From contig OY978526.1 of assembly GCA_963854835.1 (NCBI GenBank), positions 34,758,501 to 34,822,500 on the forward strand: a DNA stretch of 64,000 nt, written 5' to 3'. The translations under genes and the position numbers were made by a program. Every line of letters starts with the position of its first letter. The stretch's first letter is position 1. The DNA is from Megamerina dolium. Taxonomy: Eukaryota > Arthropoda > Insecta > Diptera > Megamerinidae. This document shows positions 1 through 11,872 of the stretch, in pieces. Under the pieces are notes generated by a model. That model saw nothing but the letters and a program-made list of their open reading frames with translations. It was not told the DNA's origin and ran no database searches.

Positions 1-1743
1 ATCGGCATACAGCTCGTACAGCTCATGGTTGTACCTTATTCGGTACTCGCCACCAACCCAAACAGGTCCAAAGATCCTGCGTAGAACTTTTCTCTCGAAA
101 ACTCAAAGCATTCGCTCATCCGAGGTGGAAATGTTCCAGGCTTCAGCGCCATATGTTAGGACAGGCATGATGAGAGACTTGTAGAGTGTAGTTTTCGTTC
201 TTCGAAAGAGGGCTCGACTTCTCAATTGCTTACTCAGCCCAAAGTAACGCCTGTTAGCAAGAGTTATCCTACGCATGATCTCTAAGCTGACGTCATTACT
301 GCTGTTAATGCTGTTTCCAAGATAGACAAAGTCCCTTACTACTTCAAAAGCGTAGTTGTCAACAGTGACGTGCTGTCCAAGACGCCGGGACTCTTTGTTT
401 GTTGACACTAGATACTTCGTCTTGCCCTCGTTCACCGTGAGACCCATCCGACGCGACTCTCTTTCCAACTCTGAGAATGCTGACTGCTCGCGTGTTCATG
501 CCGATTATGTCAATATCGTCGGCATACGCTAACAGCATGACACTTTTGTTGAAGATAGTGTGGAGAGGTCCTTCCCAATTTTCACTGCACAACGGGAGTT
601 ATGCAGTGTTATTCTATAAAGTCGAATGAGCTTTGCAGGAATACCGAACTCAGACATTGTTGCGTAGAGGTAATCCCTTACCGGACTGTCGAAAGCGGCT
701 TTATAATCAATAAATTGATGGTGTGTGTCGATCTGTTTTTCTTGGGTCTTCTCCAGATTTGGCACAGTGTGAAAATCTGGTCGATGGTGGATTTACCAGG
801 TCTGAAGCCACACTGATAAGGTCCAATCAGGTTGCTGAGCATAGGCTTCAACCTTTCACACAGTACGCTCGATAGAACCTTGTATGCGATGCTCAGGAGA
901 CTTATTCCACGGTAGTTGGCGCAAATTGTGGGGTCTCCTTTTTTATGTACAGGACAGAGAACACTGAACCTCCAATCATCAGGCATGCTTTCATCCGACC
1001 ATATTCTGCTTATGAGCTGGTGCATGCGGGTGAGCAGCTCATCGCCTCCGGTCTTAAACAACTCGGCAGGCAGGCCATCAGCACCTGCAGCTTTGTTGTT
1101 CTTCAGCCTTAAAATGGCCGTTTCAACCTCGTCATAGTCGGGTGGTGGAACATCAACACCATCATCTGTAATTGGGGTTATCGGGCAATCTCCTCCACTG
1201 GCATCCATTGTTCGTAGCATCGCCATTCAGTAACGTGGAGAAGTGTTCCCTCCATAGGCTCAGTACACTCTGGACATCTGTAACCAGATTCCCATTTCCA
1301 TCACGACAAGAAGAGGCTCCGGGATTTAAACCTCCACTCAGGCGCTTGATCTTTTCGAAGAATTTTCGAGTCTCATTCTTGTCGGTACACATCACTATCT
1401 CCTCACACTCGCGTCTTTCTTATTCTCTTTTTTTGCGTCTGAAAAGACGTCTGAAAAGACGTCTCTCTGCACTCCTTTTCTCTCTATACCGCTCCTTAAC
1501 AGCTCGCGTTGCGCCTGCACTAAGAGTTTTTCTGTAGGTGGCGTCTTTCTCTGCGGTAGCGTCGCGACACTCCTGATCATACCACTCATTCCTCAGAGGC
1601 CCGTAGTAACCGATTACCTCCTCAGCAGCAGTAGTCATGGAGTGGGATATATGTGTCAACCGTACGCATGTATCATCAAGTGGGGGAGTGTTCTGCATAA
1701 GCAGATCCGATAGTCGAGTGGACTCAATTGCATTACAATACAT
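1..1743 (-). pseudogene. RTE LINE reverse transcriptase, broken
   Basis: The RT half lies in several frame-shifted pieces: the linker at 1420-1743, a second linker piece at 1162-1395, fingers and palm at 678-1226, and thumb with C-terminal part at 103-468. The AGADGLPAELFK segment and the YADD catalytic box (near 520-530) can both be seen. Compared with copy B about 110 bp are missing at about 560, taking out the FRQGDSLSC region between palm motifs. A 12-bp tandem duplication at about 1440-1463 adds an LFRR repeat. The 1162-1395/678-1226 frame break is shared with copy B; the other breaks are private. Confidence 0.85.
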
Positions 1744-1759
1744 TTAATGCATCTGCTGT

Positions 1760-2716
1760 CTATGGTGATCGCAGCTTACTGACGTCGATCTTTCTCTGTG
1801 TGGAACTTCTCTTGTTATTTGCGACACATAAACGTGTGAGCACCTTAGCTGCAACAGGGTAGTGGTCCGAGTCGATGTTGGCACCACGGATCGATTTCAC
1901 GTCCATCACACTGGAAGCATGCCTTCCGTCAATCACCACATGATCAATTTGGTTTCTTGTACGTTGATCTGGAGACAGCCATGTGGCTTTGTGGATGTCG
2001 AGATGCTGGAATCTGGTACCATCAATTACCATGTTTCGTGCTGCGGCGAAGTCGATCAACCTCATTCCGTTATCGGAGGTGTTCTGGTGGAGGCTGAATT
2101 TTCCGACAGTTGGACCAAAGGTACCTTCCTTGCCCACTCTGGCATTAAAGTCGCCAAGCACGATTTTGATATCGTGGCGGGGGCAGCGGTCATAAGCTTC
2201 TTCGAGACGCTGAAAAAAGCTCTCCTTGGTCACATTGTCCTTCTCATCCGTCGGAGCGTGGGCACATATAAGGCTGATGTTGAAGAATTTTGCCTTGATG
2301 CGGATTGTGGCCAGCCGCTCGTTCGCAGGCGTGAAATGTGAGACAAGATGTCGTAGTCTCTTGCTGACCAAAAATCCACATCCTAGTTCGTGCCTTTCAG
2401 CATGGCAACTGCAGTAAATGTCACAGGACGCTCTTTTGGAGCAGCCCTGTCCCGTCCATCGCGTTTCCTGGAGATCGGTGATGTCAGCTCTGTATTTTTC
2501 GAGGACATCAACCAGCTGGATACAGGAACCCTCCCTATAAAGGGACCAGACATTCCAGGTGCATATCCGAAAATCGTTGTCCTTTTTTCGTTTGCGGGGG
2601 TCATCAACAAAAGCGGTAGTCCTTATCCGAGGCATATCTGTTTTTTCATTGGGTTTTTTTTTTGTGGCGGGTCCCAAACCCAACGCACAACCTCTAACCA
2701 AGGAGATTTTCGCCAC
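1760..2716 (-). pseudogene. RTE LINE endonuclease domain (318 codons open)
   Basis: This would nick target DNA to start target-primed reverse transcription. The exonuclease-endonuclease-phosphatase fold is clear: ICTWNV at residues 51-56, QETRW at 83-87 (catalytic Glu), GDFNARVG at 188-195, the NQIDHV segment near 255-260 and the terminal SDHYPV (Asp-His pair) at 283-288. All expected catalytic motifs are present. A basic stretch (RKRKK, residues 41-45) precedes the domain. The frame ends at a stop at 1760 just where the linker to the RT begins. Copy B reads on at this point, so the stop and a roughly 20-bp insertion here are damage specific to this copy. The domain itself may still be intact. 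Confidence 0.85.
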
Positions 2717-2790
2717 TCACTTCAGCCGCCTCCCACCGGGTGCCAGGAAGTCGTTTCCCGGTGGTCGCCACATGGAGGGCCCCCATTAAT

Positions 2791-5154
2791 AACAATGAAA
2801 GCGCCATCATATAGTAAGCAGAGCAAGCCATATGACTATATAATGCTCAGATCAAACTACATGACAGCCAGTGAGTTGACTTACGGTTGAGACAGTTAGA
2901 CACGTTGCCTTGCGAAAACACCACCAGACCACCAGTGAAAAATTAGTAAGAAGATTTCTGTAAAATATTTGTTTTGTCTTGATTTAGCAACGTTTAAACT
3001 TTGATTCAAAATCAAGTTGAATCTGGCATAATTTTTCACACAATTGAACCTTTTAAATTTGTAAAGAAAAAATTAAGCAAAGCCAATATGTGTCTTTTTT
3101 GTTCGTAATTAAAAATCCGTGGTACCTTTTGAACGGATTTTCCGATAATATGTTCATTTATTTGGTCATCACAACCAATCTTGACCGATTTTGTCCGACT
3201 GTAATAAACTCTGCTTTTTGCTTGCTGGCGCTATTCGAAGAGCTGACAGGTTCTCCAATACTTGGTCCTTCCAACGGAAGTAAAAAAATTAAATGACTGC
3301 ATACATTTTCAGACAGTTTGCCATTAGGTGAATACATTTAACAGCCGTTAGTGAGCATTATGTGGTGAAAATGGCGAGAATTCAAAGTGATGGAAACAAG
3401 CACGTTGATTACTGGGAAGGAATTAATTTTGTATTGGACCCGTTGAACCAAGAAATAAAAATCAGAGTATACATCAGGTTAGGAAGAAGCGCTTAAAATT
3501 ATCGAATGAAATTTTTGGCACATATTGACGAAATACTGTTTTCAAACGTGAAGATATAACTGAACACACTTGCAAAAGATTCACGTAGGAGGAAGTAGTC
3601 ACTGTCGAATGAATTTTGCTAAAATAATATACGACCTCTTCATCTATTCGCATTATATACTTATTTATTATGTTTTATGAGTAACAAACAATCGTATCAT
3701 ACCTTAAGCATTAAGATACTTTGTAGAGATCCTGGAAAATTCTTCTACAAATAAAACAAACTACTGATAATAGAAAAATAAAAAATTAATAAGAAAATAA
3801 AAAGTCGAAAATTGGAAAACAGCGAATTATCTTAGATATATTTACAAATTTTTATTTCTGCTTCCCATTAACTTTTTCTTCATAACGTATGTACATATAT
3901 GTATTAGTTCTTTTGCAGAAAGTCCCATTTTAGTTTTTTCTCTCCATTTGCCTCTTATAAATGTTGTTATTTAAATAGTTTTTGAGTTGTTGTTCTTGAT
4001 GTTTTTGATCTGTTCTTCTATACATTTTTCGTTGTAATATTCTTAAAATGTCTTCAATAAGATTCTATCCCTATGCACAATGTATCGTTATCATATGTAC
4101 TTGTATGTTGTATTGTGACTGTTATTGTTGTTGATACTATTTTTCTTGGACAAAATTTGCTTAACCAACCATAAATATTTCCATTTATTGAGTGCTATAA
4201 AAAATATGCCCCATCTTTGATACAATCACACCAACCATTCCTCACCCTCATCATTCATATATGTATATCTATGGTCACATTCTTTCCCCCCCTCTATCTC
4301 TATCACTCTTTTATACACAGATTTACATTCAATTCTAAATCAGAAATAAAAAAACAACGAAATAATAATGATAATAAAAAGAAAAAAACTCGAAAATTGC
4401 AAATTGAGCGAATGGATGACAATTTGGTTTAGTTGCTGCTGTTGTAAAAATGCAGTATGCGATTTCTAAACAACAACAGTAACAACAACAGCAACAACAA
4501 TAACGACAAAACAAATTGACGACCGGAATAAGCAAAGAACAACATAGAGCATTGCTAAGAAAATTGGTTAAAAAAAAAAATTATAAATAAAATAGATAAC
4601 AAGAAAACATTTTATGATGCGAGTATTACGCCATCGATATATGAGTACATCGACTTTTATAGATGTAGTGCGTACAATTGAAAATTAAGGCGTGTCGCTT
4701 TGGAATAAGGTTCATATTTGGAGAATTTGAGCACAGTTTCTTCTGTCACTAAAATCGGTAACAGATCCTTTTGTTAAGTTCTTCAATGAAGCTCATTACT
4801 CTATCGATTGGTACTAAGAAGCACCAATAAAAGGCAGTCTAGGAAGACGGTCAATCCCTTCGTTATTCTCTATAGAGTTGGATTTAGAAGGTCTCATCAT
4901 ACGAAATGGTAATTAAATTGCATTTGACATTGTATTGCCAGGCATATTTATAATTCTTAATATGTCCCTAAATAAATACTATATTAGTTTCTCTTCCACT
5001 ATTCCTTTGAGTGTTAAGTTTGTACAATTTTGTAAGGAGACGCTCTTATATTTGTTAATTTTCTTGACCTTTGTCAAAGAACTCTTTCAGCACACTTCTA
5101 ATGTGAAATCAAAAACGTTTGACTTTCTTAGAAAAAATCTTGTTGAACTACTCT
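2791..5154. other. No gene seen; AT-rich intergenic or intronic DNA
   Basis: Contains short poly(A)/poly(T) runs and a CAA/AAC-type microsatellite at 4470-4510. ORFs here are short, AT-driven and match nothing I recognise. Confidence 0.5.
4470..4510. repeat. (CAA)n-type microsatellite
   Basis: Imperfect run of CAACAA, AACAAC and GCAACAA units directly downstream of an A-rich stretch. Confidence 0.8.
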
Positions 5155-5207
5155 TAGTGGGATTGAAGCCGGGGAACATGTGTATCAAAGGCACTAACCA
5201 CTGAGAT
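5155..5207 (-). mobile_element. Possible SINE head fragment
   Basis: On the minus strand this reads as a short degenerate version of the tRNA-like head seen at 7276-7619: the A-box-like CTCAGTGGTTAG and the B-box-like TTCAATCCC regions are recognisable but shrunken. The body of the SINE is missing. It could be chance. Confidence 0.35.
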
Positions 5208-6884
5208 CTGGAACTCATGAAGAACTGGTCAATATTTTCGGTTAATATATTTAACTTTATTAAATTCTGAAGATTTTTCATGACCATTAGTTTCCTTGAA
5301 ATTAAACTGTGTTTTATGTTTTTAATTATAGACAGTGCTGTTCTATAATAGAGCTCATTCAAAGGTGTGGGAGAAACCAAAGATTTTGTTTTTGCAAACG
5401 TTTGTTCCCATTGTCATTTTATCTAATATTCGGACATGACCGATCTTTGAATTTTTTCACTTGTGTCTCTTGGAAACACAGACACACTCACGTGGAAATT
5501 TATATAGAATATATCTACAATTTATATTGGAAATTGTAGCAAAGTTTAGTTGATGTGTTGTATGTGTGTGTATATATATGCATGTGTTTGAGTGGATGTG
5601 TACAGTTATTTTCTTTTTATATGTCCGCATCTCTGTACATATGTACATTTAGTTCTGTATTTTTGTTGTTGTTTTTCTTTGATGCCATTTTATAAACATA
5701 TGAAAAGTGCTCAGCACAATTTTAGATAAAAATTTAAGAAAAACATTTATTCGAGCGCTTGTTTATAAACGAATATATGCTTACATACACATACTACGTA
5801 TCACTATTGAAGTTGGACCCACCACATTGGGCACCCTCTTATTCGGTTTTTGTACATAGTGCACACATATACATATATGTTTGTATTGGGGGTTTCTACT
5901 TATTTGCTTCGTTTTTGTGCTCTTGTTATTAGGAATGACACCAACAGTTTTGTTTGCTTTTCTTGATTCCCTATAAAAGGAGAAAGGAAACAGTCAAGTA
6001 ATAAATAAAATAAAAGAAAAAAAATTTTTTTTTACTTTATTGGTTTTCGGCATTTGAAATGATTTTAACAATTTGCTAAAATAAACTTATGTTGCATTTG
6101 TTGTTTTTCACAATGCATGAAGAATTGAAAAATAAAAAATTGATTGCATGAATGTGATAACCATCAATGATGTTAGAGTCATTGGACAAAAAAAAAATAT
6201 CAAAGTGATAAGTATAAAATAGGCTCATTTCAACATGAACATGTGTATGTGTACGTAAAGATTTTCTCACAAATATAGGTACGAGTATATTGTAGTAAGT
6301 TGGTGTTACATTGTTCTGTTGTGTCTTTTTAGAAGTTTACTCTGTCGACCAATGATACTTGCAAGTTACGATAAACAATTTTAAATGAAAAGGCAATAAA
6401 AATGCTTTATTTATCTACAATCATTATCTGTATATTAGGGCGGATGAAATTATTGGGAAGTTGGGACATTATGGGTTATCGATAGATGCGGGACATGGGT
6501 ATTAGTGATTTCCTACCATTATGCCTGGTCTAAGATATAACTTTCCAACTTTCCACTTTGAATGATTGGAGTTTTCGAGATAAGTTTGAACCTATTTGCG
6601 GACATCTAATAAGATGAAACCATGTATGAATCGGAGGACACAACCAGTCTAGAAAGCTGAAATTTCTAACTGTCGTCAGCGAGCAAAGAACAGAGGTAAT
6701 TGGAGAATCACTTCATATTCGTCCGATATCAAAATCGTTTGTGAAGGCTTTACCTTAACATTTGTTTGAAAAAGTTATTTCCGATAATTTATTTTACCAT
6801 GTTGCACGGAGGAAGTAGATTACGGATTGTATTTAGGTCGAAGATAAAAATGAGAATAACACTGAACAAAAACAAGGAAATGGA
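5208..6884. other. No gene seen
   Basis: AT-rich DNA with GT/TATA and ACATATGT-type microsatellites. A TATA-like CCTATAAAAGG at about 5970 has no ORF behind it that I can support. Confidence 0.45.
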
Positions 6885-7030
6885 TCTGCTTATATTGGCC
6901 GGTTTCGAACGACAGAACCATTGTGACATCACTTTATCTGAGCTTTCTCACAGAGATCTTTTAAAAGCGTTTTCATGGCAAATTGTTACTGCCTGCCGGA
7001 AGAATTGCCAATTGCTATTTTTTAAGTGGT
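6885..7030 (-). mobile_element. tRNA-derived SINE, 3' part
   Basis: Matches the central and 3' body of the SINE at 7276-7619 in the same orientation: the segments around GCCGGTTTCGAACG, TGTGACATCA, TTTTCATGGCAA and GGAAGAATTGCCAATTG recur in the same order. The tRNA-like head is missing. It lies about 250 bp from the fuller copy. Confidence 0.65.
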
Positions 7031-7275
7031 GTAGGATTTTCAATTGGAATAGAAAACACAATTGTTAGGGAACACAGTAAAACAATTTTAAGTTTGTTGT
7101 TTAGGGCATCAACCAGTCCGACCCAAAGAGAATTTAGCTCCACCTCATCATAATTTTTTACAGGGGTTTCCATATTTTGGTCAACAACGTAATTACTTTA
7201 CGTAACATATTACATATGATTCGTCTCCAAACATAATTCTTGCCATCGGAGACCTATAAAAAAAAAAAAAAATAA

Positions 7276-7619
7276 ATATGTGGCACCTAAAGCCCCGAAG
7301 GGCTCATTGGCCGAGCTTCTCTTCCATTACTGTTGTGCGCGTTAAATTTTGGACAGTATTAGAAGCGGCCTACTTATTTTAGCCGGTTTCGAACGGCCGA
7401 ACCCTTGTGACATCAATTTTTCTGTCACAGAGTTCTTTTAGAAGCTTTTTCATGGCAAGTTGTTACTGTCGGAAGAATTGCCAATTGTTTGTCGACAGGT
7501 GTGTACCGTGCGAAAGAAAAATCTTTTCGATATTAAATTTGTAAATGCATCAGCCGGGGATTGAACCACGACCTACAGATCAGAAGGCCAACACACTAAC
7601 CACTGAGATAGGGCACCCT
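7276..7619 (-). mobile_element. tRNA-derived SINE, near full length
   Basis: Read on the minus strand it starts with a tRNA-like head (GGGTGCCCTATCTCAGTGG, then the B box GGTTCAATCCC about 35 bases on), so an internal RNA polymerase III promoter is likely. A body of about 270 bp follows and ends near GGGGCTTTAGGTGCC and an A/T homopolymer tract at 7259-7275. Related copies are at 23235, 26720 and 55195, with partial ones elsewhere. The tail on the SINE strand is T-rich rather than the usual poly(A). Confidence 0.85.
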
Positions 7620-10085
7620 ATAGTAAAATTTAATAAGCAATACCTTTGTAGAACACTTTAACTCCTTAATTCTCATCTGAAGGGTCGATTTGAACGTCTT
7701 TAAAATAGGTTTCATAAAAGTTCATTAAAATGGCAGTTAGAGGGTTAAAAATATTATATCGAGTTTTACTTTGATCATTGCAATGGCTCAATCCCCACTT
7801 TGTATACAAACTCCTACTTAGCTTTCTTGCCCTTTGAGTGCGTCCGTTGGTCCATTAGATTTTACTATAGGTCTCTGAAGGCGGGAATTATGTTTGGTGT
7901 CGATTTATGTGGGATGGTCGTAATTACTTTCCAAGGTAGCAATAGTTGGTTTGTCTGCGGCTTGTTATCGGGGTGTATCGGTAGTTGATGTGAGGTCACT
8001 TCTGGATTAGTGTCGCTTCAAATGCAAAATTTAAAAAGGCGCTGAGGCAGGAGAGAATCTCAAGAAATAATAATAGCAAGAACACATTAGAGCCAAAAAG
8101 GCTCATAGTGACCCAGGCAAAGATAGTTTGAAACAACTTCCCGAAAAAATGCTGTTACCTCACCGAGATTGGAATTCGCTACCATACATAATCGTATAAA
8201 ATTGTACCTACATAATTATTGTATATATTCATTTATTGAGCTTTTCTTTTTAGGGAATTAATTTCCTTTTAAATTTTCGTAATTCTCTTTTAATAAAGCA
8301 AAACATTTCTATTAATATTTCAAATAACACAAAAAAAGCTAAAAAATCAAGCATTAAAAATAAAAAGAATTACATAAATAAAAAAAGGCTGAAAAAATCA
8401 TCGTTTTCATCAAATGCAAAATGAAAAATGTGAAAATGGCAAATGTAGGTAAGTAACCAAAAAAGGAATACGAAGGAAATTATATTTTTTTTGCTACTTA
8501 TTCATTATTCTTCTAATACGTAAAATAAATTGGAGAAAAAAGTATTGCGATTGCAACAAAATTGTGTTTTTAGATGACGGCTTACGCCTCACTGATTATG
8601 TTCGTAGCTGACGAACAACAACCATCAAAATAACAAAAGCGAAATGAAATAGAACAACAACCACGCCTACAATATTATAGCGCTAACCTCAAATGACGTA
8701 GACCATCTTTACGAGGAGTAATCTCTTCGGTCTCAGGTTGCACCTTTTAGAATAATTAATAATGCACGAGAAGAAATTATAAGAGCAAGAGGAAATAGAA
8801 GCAACAAGTATTGCAACAAAACAACAATGACAACAACGGTGTATGGTGTAATGTTCGCCTTGCTTGAGATATTTGTGTGTATATGTGCAATATGTACAAA
8901 CTTTTGATTTTGTTGATTATGATGGCATAGCGTTGTAGTGGTGATACATCAATATCAGAAATGCATACAGATGATGATGCAAGAAGTTTCGTCTTTTCTG
9001 ATGTTCATCGCTGTGGTCGGGCTTAGTGGCATGCTAGCCAAGGCTGCTGGTAGGTGTCGGTGAGAAAAAGTATCTTTGTAATATTGCAAAAGGCTTACAT
9101 ACATACATGGATTCAGAATAACACACGTACACTTAAGTATGCATCTATGGATTTAAGTAAAGAGCTAAAGGAAACAATAGGTAAAGAACCACAAGCGGTA
9201 AGCAGAAAATGTGCAAATCTTGATAAATGAAAAATATACACGACGTACATCTGCACATTTTTACATGAGATAAATGTATATAAACAATAATGATAAGAAG
9301 AAATAACTACACTAAAGGACTGGAAAAGGCCAACAAAATCAACTTTTATGAATTAAAGCCATTGCAATGTGTTGAGAAACAATAATGAAAGTCTCAGCTG
9401 GATATGCTCGTACATATACTTCGTATAATACTTTTGTTTCATTTCGGTCTTTACGTTTTTCAATGTTGGTGTTGATGTCGACAATACAATAATGTATATA
9501 TTTACAGCGTTCTCCTTTTGCGTTGACCTAAAAATGGTAAATGCGTTTTTATAGTTGTTAAACATTTTCTAATTCACTAATAATGGCGAGCACTTGCATC
9601 AATTCTCACCAAGTATATAGTACAATAAATTCGTGAAAGTGAAGTAGTCTTACTTAATAAGTAAAAAAGAAAGAGAGAAATAGGGAAGCAAACATGTAGA
9701 AGTTTCTAAAAATTACTAATAGTCGAATCTATATTGTATAATTTTGCTTGTTAAATTGGTTCACACTGAACATGCTTATTTTAGTATGTATATATCTATA
9801 TATATATTTTTTTTTTATATATCTATATACATCTATATACATACATATATACATATGTATATATCGATCGGCAGAACTCATATTGTGTTGTTTTTTGAGA
9901 TTGACAATCTTGTTGTGTGAAATCATCTACTGTGAATTATCTACTCATGAAACTGGTGGCTTCGCTTTGCTGTTTTGCTTCGTGAAAGCAACATTGGCTA
10001 AGAAATTATTATCCTATTGGGCGCTGTTTTGCTTCGATAAAACAGGATTATGGAGTTTACAGAATAGAAGCAACGCGTAGCATGT
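7620..10085. other. No gene seen
   Basis: AT-rich DNA with low-complexity TATA/CATA runs around 9790-9870. A 14-base unit, GCTGTTTTGCTTCG, occurs twice between 9969 and 10040. No ORF resembles a known family. Confidence 0.45.
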
Positions 10086-10089
10086 TCAG

Positions 10090-10541
10090 GATCTTCCGTT
10101 AAAAATAAAGGCATGGCTAAAATTCGCCAAAACGCATATGAAGTGGAGCTCCGAATGGAGAGGTGCTATTTTTTCGATAAGAAAAAATTCAATCTCGACG
10201 TGCCAGATTGATTTAACTACTTCTGGAATTACTTGGAAGCAAAAGAACAACCAGCAACTTTGGTGGTGGTAGTGTCATGATTTTGACAGCCTTTTCTTTT
10301 AATGGAAGATACAGAACATGCTATTTTCCAACAAAAATGAGCAATAACAGCTGCGTTCTTTTGCACGCGAGTTGCAAAAGAACACTCGCTTATTTGTCGA
10401 ATTGCATGCAAAGCAGCAACAAAATAAGCGACCTGAGTTATAGGGTTGCAAAGCAAAAAAACAGCACTATTGTGAATAGGATAGGAATGTGATAGGAATG
10501 TGCTTGGGAAATTTCAACAACACGTCAAATTATTAAAAATA
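10090..10541 (+). pseudogene. Tc1-like transposase relic, 5' half
   Basis: Frame-shifted remains of a Tc1 transposase. After 10140 one can follow W..AIFS, a DEKKFNLD-like stretch carrying the first catalytic Asp in a shifted frame, and then an FGGGSVM box followed by AFSFNG near 10255-10305. These are the classic landmarks around the first catalytic aspartate of Tc1 family transposases. Many stops interrupt it. A mariner element has inserted at 10541/10542, and what looks like the C-terminal end of the same kind of transposase resumes after the mariner, near 11690. Assignment of both parts to one element is inference. Confidence 0.6.
10355..10383. repeat. 11-bp perfect inverted repeat
   Basis: GTTCTTTTGCA and its exact complement TGCAAAAGAAC are separated by 7 bases, inside the Tc1 relic. 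No function is suggested. Confidence 0.7.
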
Positions 10542-11421
10542 TAAGGTGCGACAATTATGTATTAAGACTCGAACCATATCTCAGCAACTCAGCGCGCCAT
10601 CTATGTGTGAGCACATGCGTTTTGAAGCTTCAACCTTCCTCTACTAACTGTCAAAATTTCATGGCATTTGGTTGACATTTAATATCTATTGACATTTATT
10701 TTACAAAACACGTGACATGGAGAGACATGGTTGCAGCTGTAGAAAATGATCTAAACTCCGTGAAAACAATTGTTACGGGTGATGAAACATGGTGTTTCCA
10801 ATACGATCCAGAAACCAAGCGTTCAAGTGCGGAATGGAAATCAAAAACTCACCACAAGCCAAAAACCCCGAAAAGCTCCATAAAAAATCAAAACAATGCT
10901 CATCACATTCTTCGATAGCAAAGGAATTATCCACAAAGAATTTGTTCCAACTGGTCAAACAGTTGCTTCCGCATGTTACCTCGAAGTTTTGGAGCGTTTG
11001 ATGTCCAGAATCCGTCGTGTTCGACCAGAATACCGCGATCCAAAAACTTGGTCTCTGTTGCACGATAATTCACTGAGTCACACAGCACTCATTGTTCGTC
11101 AATTTTTAGCTCGGAATCAGGTCTGTGTGTTGAATCACCCGCCGTATTCACCTGATTTGGCACCGTGCGACTTCTTTTTGTTCCCAAAACTGAAATTGAA
11201 GTTGAAAGGATGCTTTTTTGATGACATTCAGACCATAAAAGGGCACTGGAAGCAATTCCGAAAAGTGAGCTGGAACACGCGTTTGAATCACTGTAGTCGA
11301 TGTAACAAGTGTATTGAATCAGGAGGGGAATATTTCGAATAAATATACCGAAAAATTAGCAGATATCGTGTTTTAATTGTGTTTTCTAGAGGCAGTCTTA
11401 ATACATAATTGTAGCACCTTG
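10542..11421 (+). mobile_element. Mariner element, internally deleted (880 bp)
   Basis: Bounded by inverted repeats of about 28 bp (10542-10569 and 11394-11421) that differ at three positions, with TA duplications at 10540-10541 and 11422-11423. Full-length mariners are usually about 1.3 kb; this one lacks the N-terminal DNA-binding part of the transposase. It sits inside an older Tc1-like relic. Confidence 0.88.
10712..11342 (+). pseudogene. Mariner transposase, catalytic half, one frameshift
   Basis: The cut-and-paste catalytic domain is present: GDETW with the first Asp near 10780, LLHDN with the second Asp near 11063, and YSPDLAPCDFF with the third, giving a D-34-D spacing that is diagnostic for mariner. 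The reading changes frame near 10900, so the product is split into two ORFs (10712-10918 and 10896-11342). The helix-turn-helix region that binds the terminal repeats is absent, and the last 30 or so residues look shifted. It cannot make a working transposase. Confidence 0.88.
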
Positions 11422-11423
11422 TA

Positions 11424-11872
11424 TAAACAAAACTAAGCAATATAAAGCAAGTGCAAATAAAAATTTGTTTTAAATAAACGAATATACTTACTACAGATTC
11501 CGCAGAATTGCTTCTTTTTTGTTTTTATTTCGTTTAGTTACCAGCGTTGCTAAGTAACTAAAGGGAAATTATAAACACGTAAAAGGGAAGTTATATACGA
11601 GTTGGTGTTCTTTGATCGACTTGAAAATAAAATAGTGTTCCGACAGGTTAACACTTCAATCCACGTCTCACGGTATTCCATTCACTGGTTTGAAGAGGAA
11701 ACATACATTGGGCATACTGTCTAGAAATGTTTATAAAAATGGACGTCAATTTACCAGAGTTTTCGAACTAAAGAGGGCTATTAAAGAGAGAGATAGAGCT
11801 GGGAAAAAATTTGTGATAAATCTTCCAGAAACTTACCGAAAGTATGCTAAATCGCATTTTCGATTTAATTAA
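11424..11872 (+). pseudogene. Tc1-like transposase relic, C-terminal end
   Basis: Within 11690-11872 the frame reads LGILSRNVYKNGRQF followed by an ELKRAI segment, matching the conserved C-terminus of Bari/S-like Tc1 transposases (the stretch after the catalytic Glu). The region before it (11650-11690) is too worn to show the DPD/IEN motif with certainty. It is probably the other half of the relic at 10090-10541, split by the mariner. Confidence 0.5.

Larger units (their letters stand above)
1..2790 (-). mobile_element. RTE-clade LINE, copy A (cut by window edge)
   Basis: A non-LTR retrotransposon read on the minus strand, with its 5' end near 2790 and its 3' end running out of the window at base 1. 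An apurinic-type endonuclease is followed by an RTE-type reverse transcriptase, with no separate gag-like ORF, as is usual for the RTE/BovB clade. It is nearly identical to the copy at 27478-29709 where they overlap, so both come from a recent family. This copy is dead: stops and frame changes separate the endonuclease from the RT, and about 110 bp of RT is deleted near position 560. The exact 5' boundary is not visible; the similarity of style ends around 2780-2790. Confidence 0.88.
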
